DNA of 64,000 bases, from positions 1 to 64,000 of the forward strand of contig JABDKJ010000078.1 in NCBI GenBank assembly GCA_013002285.1, written 5' to 3'. The position numbers were made by a program, and so were the translations under genes. Source of the DNA: Flavobacteriales bacterium. GTDB taxonomy: Bacteria; Bacteroidota; Bacteroidia; Flavobacteriales; JABDKJ01. Below, piece by piece: positions 55,377 to 63,006 of the stretch (positions are counted from its first letter, which is position 1; each line of letters opens with the position of its first letter). Under the pieces are notes generated by a model. That model searched no databases, was not told where the DNA came from, and saw nothing but the letters and a program-made list of their open reading frames with translations.

Positions 55377-55499
55377 ATGAAGCATTTATTCAAATTATTT
55401 GGAAAGTTTGAGTTGTGGTTCAACCATAAGTTCGGGTGGTTCTTTGTCAACGGACAAAAAGCCATTCAAGATGGCATGAATAAAACAACTACAGTTTAA
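55377..55499 (+). CDS. 40-residue aromatic-rich small protein
   Basis: A small ORF from ATG 55377 to TAA 55499. The core FELWFNHKFGWFFVNGQK is rich in Trp and Phe with interspersed basic residues, and closely related short proteins with the pattern WFN-x-KFGWFF-x-NG appear to be common in Bacteroidota as far as I recall. The last 11 bp overlap the aldehyde dehydrogenase gene on the other strand. It may bind membranes or a partner protein; function unknown. I give it reasonable confidence because the motif is unlikely by chance. Confidence 0.6.
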   Translation: MKHLFKLFGKFELWFNHKFGWFFVNGQKAIQDGMNKTTTV

Positions 55500-56931
55500 G
55501 GCAGACATTCTTTGCCTCTGTGAAAAAGCGAAGGGCTTCAAATCCACCCTCGCGCCCAACACCGGAATTTTTTACACCTCCAAATGGTGTTCGAAGATCC
55601 CGCAGTAGCCATGTATTTATCCAAACGATCCCACTTTCTAGTTCGTTCGCAATTCGATGTGCTCTGCTGAGATCCTCTGTCCAAAGTGTTGCTGCCAAGC
55701 CATATTCAGTGCTGTTAGCCCATTTTAAAACATCTTCTTCTTTTTCAAATGGAGTTATTGTAACCACCGGTCCAAATATTTCTTCTTGGTTCACCCTACA
55801 GTATGGGTCTAAGTTTTCAATTACGGTAGGCTCGATATAAAAGCCACCTGCATATTCGCCTTCAAGCATTTTTCGTTTCCCCCCGTACAATATAGTTCCA
55901 CCTTCTTCCTTTGCAAGATCTATATAAGAAAGGATCTTATCCATATGCCCCTTTGATACCACTGCACCGACTTTTGTTTTATCATCCTTCGGAGCACCTA
56001 CCTTCAGTGATCTTACACGGTTTACAAACTCAGTTTTGAATTTATCATAGAGGCTTTTTTCAATGAATATTCTGGACCCACACAAACATATTTGACCTTG
56101 ATTGCTGAAAGAGGAACGTAAGGTCACTTTCATCATTTCATCAAATTTGCAATCGGCAAATATGATATTTGGGTTCTTTCCTCCCAATTCTAAAGAAAGT
56201 TTTTTGAACATTGGGGCGGCAATACTTGCAATACGGGCACCAGTGCTAGTGCCACCCGTAAAAGAGATCGCTTTGATCTCTTTATGCTTTGATATAGCTT
56301 CACCAACCTTTGGCCCCAAGCCATGAATTATGTTCAAAACACCGTCTGGTAATCCAGCATCTTTGCATATTTCAGAAAAGAGAAATGCAGTATAAGGAGT
56401 AACTTCAGATGGTTTGGCAACAACAGTGTTACCTGCTGCTAGTGCAGGTGCTATTTTCCAGGTGAATAAATACAGTGGAAGATTCCAAGGAGAGATACAA
56501 GCCACCACCCCTACCGGACTTCTTTTGGTATAGTTTATTGCTACATTTTCCATATGGTGCGATTCACTGGCAAAATGCAGGATCGCTGTAGCAAAGAATC
56601 TCATATTGGCAGATGCTCGGGGAATATCAACCATTTTTGCAAGCCAAACGGGTTTCCCATTATCCAAAGACTCGGCCATTGCCAATTCATCAAGATTGTT
56701 GTCTATTCCTTCAGCGATCTTCAGCATGATATTGCTCCGATCTTGCTTTGACATTTTTGACCATTTGGCAAATGCTTGTTTAGCCGCGCCAACTGCTTTG
56801 TCAAGATCTTTTTCAGAAGAATCTGGTATGTGCGAGAATACACTTCCCGTTGAAGGATCTACATTCTCTATGTGACCTCCTTCCAAGGCACCATGGAATT
56901 CTCCATTGATGTAGTTCTTTATTTGGATCAT
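55489..56931 (-). CDS. Aldehyde dehydrogenase, ALDH8/2-aminomuconate-semialdehyde-like
   Basis: A 480-residue NAD(P)-dependent aldehyde dehydrogenase. The active Glu lies in LELGGKNPN and the nucleophile Cys in NQGQICLCGS, with FTGGTSTGARI for cofactor binding. WINTWLLRDLRTPFGGVKNSGVGREGG near the end closely resembles ALDH8A1 and bacterial 2-aminomuconic/2-hydroxymuconic semialdehyde dehydrogenases (kynurenine or meta-cleavage pathways). No other genes of those pathways are nearby, so the substrate is uncertain. ATG 56931 (MIQIKNYINGEF) is chosen; ATG 56949 would add six residues. Confidence 0.9.
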   Translation of the reverse strand: MIQIKNYINGEFHGALEGGHIENVDPSTGSVFSHIPDSSEKDLDKAVGAAKQAFAKWSKMSKQDRSNIMLKIAEGIDNNLDELAMAESLDNGKPVWLAKMVDIPRASANMRFFATAILHFASESHHMENVAINYTKRSPVGVVACISPWNLPLYLFTWKIAPALAAGNTVVAKPSEVTPYTAFLFSEICKDAGLPDGVLNIIHGLGPKVGEAISKHKEIKAISFTGGTSTGARIASIAAPMFKKLSLELGGKNPNIIFADCKFDEMMKVTLRSSFSNQGQICLCGSRIFIEKSLYDKFKTEFVNRVRSLKVGAPKDDKTKVGAVVSKGHMDKILSYIDLAKEEGGTILYGGKRKMLEGEYAGGFYIEPTVIENLDPYCRVNQEEIFGPVVTITPFEKEEDVLKWANSTEYGLAATLWTEDLSRAHRIANELESGIVWINTWLLRDLRTPFGGVKNSGVGREGGFEALRFFTEAKNVCLKL

Positions 56932-57047
56932 TTGGGCTAAGATAGCCATTCAAAATAATTTAAAAAGGCGCATTCTGAAGAGACATTGTGGATCATTTGG
57001 CTTTGTTAAAGATCGTTAAGCAACACAACAATACTCGCCTACAGGAG

Positions 57048-57055
57048 TACTTTTG
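57048..57055 (+). promoter_or_regulatory. TAnnTTTG box for the histidine kinase
   Basis: TACTTTTG, an exact -7 match ending 9 nt before ATG 57065. Confidence 0.4.
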
Positions 57056-57064
57056 ATAGGGAAT

Positions 57065-58618
57065 ATGAAGAAAGGCAGCATTCGCATATTGATTGGACTC
57101 ATGGGATTGGCTTTAGTCGGCCTGATCATCGTTCAAATATTGCTCATAAAAGACAGTGTCGATTGGAAAAGGTCTCAGTTTGAACGCAGTGTTAATACTG
57201 CCTTGGCCAATGTATCATACAAGCTAGAAAGACAGGAAGAAATAAAGAAGATCAAGAAAAGCAGGGCCGGAAGAAAAGTGTTTCAACGTATTGATAGCCT
57301 TAGAAAAAGTTCGGTTTTCGATCTTTCTGCGGAACATCTGGGTGACACTATGATCTTTCAAACAGACAATGAGAAATTCGTTTTCTCATCTGATATAGAT
57401 CACGAGGGAAATAGTACAGCATTTACTTTCGAGATCCAAGAAATAAGTGTAGACAAGGATCCATATAAGGAATTAAAAAAGATCGCAAACCCCTTTGAGT
57501 ATAAAGACATTTGGGAGGAAATGGTTGTCGAGCTCACATCTGGAGGACTCACAAAAAGGATCAAGGACAGAATAGATCTTCAGACATTAGATAGCTTGTT
57601 GCAAGAGGAGTTAAAGATCTGGGGAATTGATACGCAATATGAATTCACCGTAGTAGACGTTTCAGACAATTCACTCTTTAGTACCGTTAGTGATAAGCCA
57701 GCAGGTCCGGAATTGATAAACACACCATATTCTGTTCAACTTTTTACAAATGAACTATTTGATAGCCCTCATTTTCTAAAAGTAAAATTTCCCAATGGCT
57801 CAGGTTATTTGCTTTCGACTATGTTTCCATTTCTTCTTATTTCGACTTTATTCCTCTTGCTGATAATAGGAGGGTTTTATTACACGATCAATACAATAAT
57901 GAGGCAGAAAAAAGTGTCTGAGATCAAGAACGATTTCATTAGCAATATGACCCATGAATTGAAGACGCCTATTTCCACGATCAGCTTGGCTTGCGAAGCC
58001 TTGGTTGACCCAGACATGCAAAAAAGCGAGACTACCCGAGGCAAATTTGTAGGCATGATCAAAGAGGAAAATAAGAGGTTGGGCGTATTAGTGGAAAACG
58101 TATTGAAAACCGCTGTGCTGGACAAAGGAAAAATGAAATTTTCTCCAGAGCCCTTAGATGTACACGAGCTTCTATCTAAAGTAATTGCAAATTTTGAATT
58201 GCCACTCAAAAGTCAGAAAGGAAAACTGGAAAAGAGATTGAACGCAAAAAGACACATCATAAAGGGGGACAAAGTCCACTTGACCAATGTATTCTATAAT
58301 TTATTGGACAATGCCCTAAAGTACACTGATCGTTCTCCAGAGATCATCGTGCGTACATTCGATGATAAGGAGGGACTAAAAATAGAATTCGAGGACAATG
58401 GAATAGGTATTTCCAAAGAAGACCAGAAAAAAGTCTTTGATCAGTTATACCGAGTACCAAAAGGTAATTTACACGATGTTAAAGGCTTCGGTTTGGGCTT
58501 GCATTATGTAAAAGTTATTCTAGAAAAGCATTTAGGCCAGATTTTTGTGGCTAGCACGTTAGTAAAAGGAAGCACATTTACAATTTTATTACCAACACAT
58601 CATGAAAGCGAAAATTAG
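57065..58618 (+). CDS. Sensor histidine kinase (RprX-like)
   Basis: A 517-residue membrane sensor. Two transmembrane helices (about 8-27 and 255-280) bracket a periplasmic domain of about 220 residues. The HisKA motif is MTHELKTPIST with the phosphorylated His, and the HATPase boxes are NLLDNALKYTDR (N), EFEDNGIGIS (G1) and GFGLGLHYVKVI (G2). It overlaps the response-regulator gene by 17 bp. It resembles the RprX type of Bacteroidota. TTG 57053 lies in the promoter box, so I chose ATG 57065. The signal sensed is not known. Confidence 0.93.
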   Translation: MKKGSIRILIGLMGLALVGLIIVQILLIKDSVDWKRSQFERSVNTALANVSYKLERQEEIKKIKKSRAGRKVFQRIDSLRKSSVFDLSAEHLGDTMIFQTDNEKFVFSSDIDHEGNSTAFTFEIQEISVDKDPYKELKKIANPFEYKDIWEEMVVELTSGGLTKRIKDRIDLQTLDSLLQEELKIWGIDTQYEFTVVDVSDNSLFSTVSDKPAGPELINTPYSVQLFTNELFDSPHFLKVKFPNGSGYLLSTMFPFLLISTLFLLLIIGGFYYTINTIMRQKKVSEIKNDFISNMTHELKTPISTISLACEALVDPDMQKSETTRGKFVGMIKEENKRLGVLVENVLKTAVLDKGKMKFSPEPLDVHELLSKVIANFELPLKSQKGKLEKRLNAKRHIIKGDKVHLTNVFYNLLDNALKYTDRSPEIIVRTFDDKEGLKIEFEDNGIGISKEDQKKVFDQLYRVPKGNLHDVKGFGLGLHYVKVILEKHLGQIFVASTLVKGSTFTILLPTHHESEN

Positions 58619-59297
58619 GATCTTACTGGTAGAAGACGACCCAAACCTGGGAAATCTACTGAATGAATATTTGGCCGCTAAAGGTTTCATCGTAAAACTG
58701 GTCACCGATGGTGAAAAGGGCGCGAGCGAGTTTAAACGAAGCACTTACGACTTTCTTATTTTAGACGTGATGATGCCCAAGAAGGATGGCTTCACATTGG
58801 CCAAGGAAATAAGAGAAACGAACAAAGAAATTCCGATACTATTTCTAACAGCAAAAAGCATGAAGGAAGATACACTAGAAGGCTTTAAGTCTGGTGGCGA
58901 TGATTATATGACCAAGCCATTTAGTATGGAAGAGTTGCTGGCAAGGATAGAAGCAATATTGAGACGTTCCGGGATGGAAGCGAACGATCAGCCATCTGCT
59001 CACACTATTGGAAAATTCAATTTCGACCCTAATAAGCAATCCCTCCAAAAGAATGGAAGTGCGATCAAATTGACCACAAAAGAAAATGACCTTTTGTATT
59101 TGTTGAGTAAAAAGCGAAATGATGTATTAGAAAGGAATTATGCATTGAATGCTATCTGGGGAGATGACAACTATTTCAATGGTAGAAGTATGGATGTATA
59201 CATTGCGAAACTCCGAAAGCATTTGAAGGGCGATGAGGACATCGAGATCATTAATGTACATGGTAAAGGCTTCAAATTATTAGTGAAGAACAATTGA
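58602..59297 (+). CDS. OmpR-family response regulator (RprY-like)
   Basis: A 231-residue partner of the upstream kinase. The receiver domain (about 4-120) has an acidic pocket VEDD, the phospho-acceptor Asp in LILDVMMPKKDG, and conserved Thr/Lys (FLTAKS and TKPFSMEEL). The C-terminal winged helix binds DNA (LTTKENDLLYLLSKKRNDV ... SMDVYIAKLRKHL). The 17-bp overlap with the kinase gene indicates co-translation. Target genes are unknown; dut follows after 22 bp but has its own promoter box. Confidence 0.94.
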   Translation: MKAKIRILLVEDDPNLGNLLNEYLAAKGFIVKLVTDGEKGASEFKRSTYDFLILDVMMPKKDGFTLAKEIRETNKEIPILFLTAKSMKEDTLEGFKSGGDDYMTKPFSMEELLARIEAILRRSGMEANDQPSAHTIGKFNFDPNKQSLQKNGSAIKLTTKENDLLYLLSKKRNDVLERNYALNAIWGDDNYFNGRSMDVYIAKLRKHLKGDEDIEIINVHGKGFKLLVKNN

Positions 59298-59307
59298 GTT
59301 GAATGCT

Positions 59308-59315
59308 TAATTTTG
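59308..59315 (+). promoter_or_regulatory. TAnnTTTG box for dut
   Basis: TAATTTTG, an exact -7 match ending 4 nt before ATG 59320, just after the response-regulator stop. Confidence 0.4.
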
Positions 59316-59319
59316 GAGC

Positions 59320-59754
59320 ATGAAAATTGAAGTAACAAATCACTCCAAGCACGATCTGCCACAATACGAAACTGAATTATCGGCAGGTTTAGACCTTCGG
59401 GCAAATATTGATGAGCCCATTATCCTCCATCCAATGGAACGAACATTGGTTCCTACAGGTTTGTATATAGCTCTTCCTGCTGGAAGCGAAGCCCAGATCA
59501 GACCAAGAAGTGGATTGGCAGTGAAAAAGGGCATCACAGTCCTTAATTCCCCAGGAACCATAGATGCGGATTATAGAGGAGAGATCAAAGTGATCTTAAT
59601 AAATTTATCAAAAGAGATCTTCGAAGTACATGATGGAGAGCGAATTGCACAAATGGTCGTAGCCAAACATGAGAGAGTAGAGTGGGCCAGAGAGGAACAA
59701 CTCTCTATCACCGAAAGAGGCTCAGGCGGTTTCGGAAGTACTGGGAAAGAATAA
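59320..59754 (+). CDS. dut: Deoxyuridine 5'-triphosphate nucleotidohydrolase
   Basis: Hydrolyses dUTP to dUMP and pyrophosphate, keeping uracil out of DNA and feeding thymidylate synthesis. The five trimeric-dUTPase motifs are visible: [30 protein letters not shown] (catalytic Asp), GERIAQMV and the flexible C-terminal [10 protein letters not shown]. Length (144) is standard. In this window it stands between the two-component system and the TetR efflux operon. Confidence 0.96.
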   Translation: MKIEVTNHSKHDLPQYETELSAGLDLRANIDEPIILHPMERTLVPTGLYIALPAGSEAQIRPRSGLAVKKGITVLNSPGTIDADYRGEIKVILINLSKEIFEVHDGERIAQMVVAKHERVEWAREEQLSITERGSGGFGSTGKE

Positions 59755-59768
59755 AAAGCAAGAACAGT

Positions 59769-59806
59769 ACAATGGAAACAATTTATGTAAAAACTGTTTC
59801 CATTGT
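59769..59806 (+). promoter_or_regulatory. 12-bp inverted repeat, likely TetR operator
   Basis: ACAATGGAAACA (59769-59780) and its perfect complement TGTTTCCATTGT (59795-59806) with a 14-nt spacer, upstream of the TetR gene. The right arm overlaps the possible -33 element of the TetR promoter. No T-run follows, so it is not a dut terminator. Confidence 0.6.
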
Positions 59807-59818
59807 GTAAAATATATC

Positions 59819-59826
59819 TAGATTTG
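59819..59826 (+). promoter_or_regulatory. Promoter box of the efflux operon
   Basis: TAGATTTG, an exact -7 match ending 6 nt before ATG 59833. TTTC at 59797-59800, inside the operator arm, is 18 nt upstream and may be the -33 element. Confidence 0.5.
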
Positions 59827-59832
59827 CCTTCC

Positions 59833-60471
59833 ATGTCTCCGGAAGAAAAAGAGTTAGAAATAATTTCGCACGCGCTTAATGTGTTTATGAAGTATGGCAT
59901 AAAGGCCGTAACCATGGACGACATGTCCAGACACTTGGGGATCTCCAAAAAGACCCTTTACAATTTCGTTAAGGACAAGAATGACCTCGTCACAAAAACA
60001 TTGAAACTTCAATGTAATTCAGAGAATAAAGAAGTCTGTTCTATTCTAGAAAGGAAGCTTAACGCCATTGAAGAAATGTTTGAAATAGGAAAATACATTT
60101 CTTCAATGTTAAAAGAAGTACACCCCTCTATCCACTATGACCTGGAAAAATATCATCCAGATGCTTTTGAAGGGTCAATAAGAGAGCATAAAGAAAATGT
60201 GTTCGGATGTATTTCAAAGAACCTAGAAAAAGGAATAGAAGAAGGATATTACAGAAAAGACCTGAACATTAAGGTTATTGCACATCTTTATATAAGAAAG
60301 ATCGATCTGGTCTTTGACGCCAAGATATTTCCTCCGAACGAGATCACTTTTGACCAAGTCTATGGCGTAATGTTCGGTTATCACATTCGAGGAATAGCCA
60401 GTAAGAAAGGAATTGAGTATTTGGAAAAAAGACAGAAAAAGCAAAAGAAAAAAAGACAACAAAAGCAATGA
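59833..60471 (+). CDS. TetR-family repressor of the efflux operon
   Basis: A 212-residue regulator. The N-terminal helix-turn-helix is GIKAVTMDDMSRHLGISKKTLYNFVKDK (positions about 20-47, quoted in the usual pattern), and a ligand-binding helical domain follows, ending in a Lys/Gln-rich tail. It is first in an operon with TolC (4-bp overlap), HlyD and RND genes, so it probably represses them and itself through the inverted repeat upstream. The inducer is unknown. A TTG at 59803 lies before the box and is rejected. Confidence 0.92.
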   Translation: MSPEEKELEIISHALNVFMKYGIKAVTMDDMSRHLGISKKTLYNFVKDKNDLVTKTLKLQCNSENKEVCSILERKLNAIEEMFEIGKYISSMLKEVHPSIHYDLEKYHPDAFEGSIREHKENVFGCISKNLEKGIEEGYYRKDLNIKVIAHLYIRKIDLVFDAKIFPPNEITFDQVYGVMFGYHIRGIASKKGIEYLEKRQKKQKKKRQQKQ

Positions 60472-61850
60472 AAAGAACGCTGAGCATATTTTTCATATAC
60501 ATGTGTATTCCGTTTTTCATTTCGGCACAACATTCATTGAGTTTAGAACAAGCACAGAATTATGCTTTGCAAAATTCATATGAGAACAGGATGGCGGTTT
60601 TGGATGTTGAAAGTGCCAGGAGCAAAGTGAAGGAGACATTCGCTATAGGCTTACCTCAGATAAATGCGTCAGGATCATTCCAGCATTTTCTCGACATACC
60701 AGTTACGGTTCTTCCAGATTTCATATCACCATCTGTCTATTCAGCATTGGTCAATGAAGACCTTATTCCAGATGACAATGTCCCTGAATTTGGAACGTTT
60801 CCCGCACAATTTGGAACGGACTATAACGTCACCGGAGGCATTGAACTTCAGCAGTTGATATTTAACGGTTCTTATCTTATTGGCCTACAGGCCACTAAGG
60901 CATTTGTAGAAGTAAGCAAGAACCAGCAAGAAATGACCTTTGCTGAAGTAAAACAAGCAGTGGCAACAGCCTACTACGGAGTTCTTGTCGCTACTGAAAA
61001 TATTAGGATCCTACAAGAAAATCGAACCACCCTAACTGCTACGCTTTCAGACACTCGTGCTTATTTCGAAGAGGGCTTTGTCGAAGAACAAGATGTGGAA
61101 CAATTAGAACTAACCGTTTCTCAGCTCGATGCTGGTATTGCAAATGCTGAAAGGCAATTGGCAAATTTGAATGACCTTTTCAAAATGCAGATCGGAATGC
61201 CGATATCAGAAAACGTCACTCTTTCAGATTCACTCGAAACTCTTTTAGAGAAGTATTCAAACACTAACCTATCCAGTAAGAATTTGGTCCCAAATCTTCA
61301 TCCAAACTATAAAATAGCAGAGTCCAATCTGAATTTATGGGGGCTCAATGTCAAGAACGAAAAGGCGAAATATTTGCCGAGCCTTTCGGCCTTTGGCAGT
61401 TATTCTCAAAGCGCACAGAGATTGGAATTCGATTTTTTCGATAGTGGAGGAGAGTGGTTCCCTTCTTCGCTATGGGGTATCAATTTAAGCGTACCTATCT
61501 TTTCGAGTGGTATGAAAAAGAATATCGTAAAGCAAGCTCAAGTTGAGGAGGATAAGGCAGAGATCATACTTACACAGGTTGAACAAGGCTTAAAAATGGA
61601 ATATAGCAACGCCTATTCTAACTACCTTTTCTCGGCAGAGCAATACCAGATACAGAAAGATAATGTGGCCTTGGCAAAAAGGATCAGAGATAAAACACAA
61701 ATAAAATATAACGAAGGGATCTCCAGCAGTTTTGAATATAACCAAATGCAAAGTCAGTATTTGCAGACAGAGAGCACCTATATAGAAACAGTATTGAATT
61801 TTTTAAATGCAAGATCTGCATTGGACAAAGCAAGCAATAATTATGAATAA
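60468..61850 (+). CDS. TolC-family outer-membrane efflux protein
   Basis: A 460-residue channel subunit. A signal peptide (about 1-20, ending ISAQ) is followed by two homologous OEP halves with long coiled-coil helices and beta strands for the barrel (for example NLSVPIFSSGMKKNIVKQAQ). It spans the outer membrane and periplasm and joins the HlyD/RND pump to export drugs or metabolites. It overlaps the TetR stop by 4 bp (ATGA) and the HlyD start by 8 bp. Confidence 0.93.
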   Translation: MKRTLSIFFIYMCIPFFISAQHSLSLEQAQNYALQNSYENRMAVLDVESARSKVKETFAIGLPQINASGSFQHFLDIPVTVLPDFISPSVYSALVNEDLIPDDNVPEFGTFPAQFGTDYNVTGGIELQQLIFNGSYLIGLQATKAFVEVSKNQQEMTFAEVKQAVATAYYGVLVATENIRILQENRTTLTATLSDTRAYFEEGFVEEQDVEQLELTVSQLDAGIANAERQLANLNDLFKMQIGMPISENVTLSDSLETLLEKYSNTNLSSKNLVPNLHPNYKIAESNLNLWGLNVKNEKAKYLPSLSAFGSYSQSAQRLEFDFFDSGGEWFPSSLWGINLSVPIFSSGMKKNIVKQAQVEEDKAEIILTQVEQGLKMEYSNAYSNYLFSAEQYQIQKDNVALAKRIRDKTQIKYNEGISSSFEYNQMQSQYLQTESTYIETVLNFLNARSALDKASNNYE

Positions 61851-63000
61851 TTATATCACCACCAGTAAGACTTTGAAGCACGCATTCCTGTTTTTCATTG
61901 CAATGAGCTTTATGGCGTGTACGGAAGAAGAAACGAAAGAGGTTAAAGACTTAAAGTCGGAAAGGGAAATGCTAAAAAGCAAAAGCGATAGCATCAAAAA
62001 AAGAATAGCTGAAATAGATCTAGCATTGGCAGTTGCTGATTCTTCTTTTGTTGACAATAGGGTATTGATCTCCTATTCAGAATTGAGGGACACTACTTTT
62101 GCTCACTTCTTTGAAATTTATGGGGAGGTAGAAACGGACAAGAATGTTATGCTCTATCCAGAAATGGCTGGCTTGATCAAATCTATAAAAGTAAAGGAAG
62201 GACAGAGAGTTTCTAAGGGTCAAAGTCTGGTTGATATTGATAGCGAGATAATAAGAAACCAAATAAACGAAGTTCAAACAGCCTATGACCTTGCTAATAC
62301 TACATTTGAAAAGCAAGAAAGGCTCTGGAAAAAGAACATAGGGTCAGAGCTTCAATATTTACAAGCGAAAAACCGGAAAGAAAGCCTGGAAGCATCTCTT
62401 GGCACTTTGAACAGCCAATTGTCAAAGGCACTTGTAAGAGCTCCATTTAGTGGAACGGTAGATGAGATCTTCCCAAATGTCGGTGAAATGGCCAACCCAG
62501 CGATGCCATTGATAAGATTGGTAAACATGGACAAATTGTATTTGACCTGTGAAGTGTCAGAACAACATCTAAGAGCTGTGAAAAAAGGTACCCCGGTCAA
62601 AGTTGAGATCGATAATACAGGACAGATCCTGGATTCTAAAGTTGCAGAAGTCTCTAGTTTCATCAATCCGGAGAACAGGTCTTTTAAAGTGAAAATAAAC
62701 CTACCTAAGGCAGATGGGTTGAAGCCAAACCTAATGTCAAAAGTGATCATTAAGGATCATGAAGTGCCTTCTTCAATAGTAGTGCGATCTTCAAGTATAC
62801 TTCAGTCTCAAGACGGAAAGGACTTTGTCTATACGCTTGAGGAGAAAGACTCGAAATTATATGCAGTTAAAAATGAAGTCGTCTTGGGGAAAGAATATAA
62901 AGGAAATGTGCATGTGATCGAAGGGCTGGCATCAGGAATGAAGATCATAGAAGAAGGAAGTCGAAGTGTTAGGCACCAACAAGAGGTACGTATATACTGA
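61843..63000 (+). CDS. RND efflux periplasmic adaptor (HlyD/MFP family), lipoprotein
   Basis: A 385-residue membrane-fusion protein linking the RND pump to TolC. Lipoprotein signal with FMAC (Cys26), a coiled-coil hairpin (about 95-190), a lipoyl/barrel-sandwich domain (MAGLIKSIKVKEGQRVSKGQ ... ALVRAPFSGTVDE) and beta-barrel and MP domains. ATG 61843 overlaps the TolC stop by 8 bp; an earlier ATG at 61807 inside tolC is rejected since it would place the signal peptide internally. Confidence 0.92.
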   Translation: MNNYITTSKTLKHAFLFFIAMSFMACTEEETKEVKDLKSEREMLKSKSDSIKKRIAEIDLALAVADSSFVDNRVLISYSELRDTTFAHFFEIYGEVETDKNVMLYPEMAGLIKSIKVKEGQRVSKGQSLVDIDSEIIRNQINEVQTAYDLANTTFEKQERLWKKNIGSELQYLQAKNRKESLEASLGTLNSQLSKALVRAPFSGTVDEIFPNVGEMANPAMPLIRLVNMDKLYLTCEVSEQHLRAVKKGTPVKVEIDNTGQILDSKVAEVSSFINPENRSFKVKINLPKADGLKPNLMSKVIIKDHEVPSSIVVRSSSILQSQDGKDFVYTLEEKDSKLYAVKNEVVLGKEYKGNVHVIEGLASGMKIIEEGSRSVRHQQEVRIY

Positions 63001-63006
63001 TCATCT

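Noticed and set aside
59769..59806. Inverted repeat after dut read as a terminator.
   Set aside because: No T-run follows either arm and it lies directly before a TetR promoter box, so an operator fits better.
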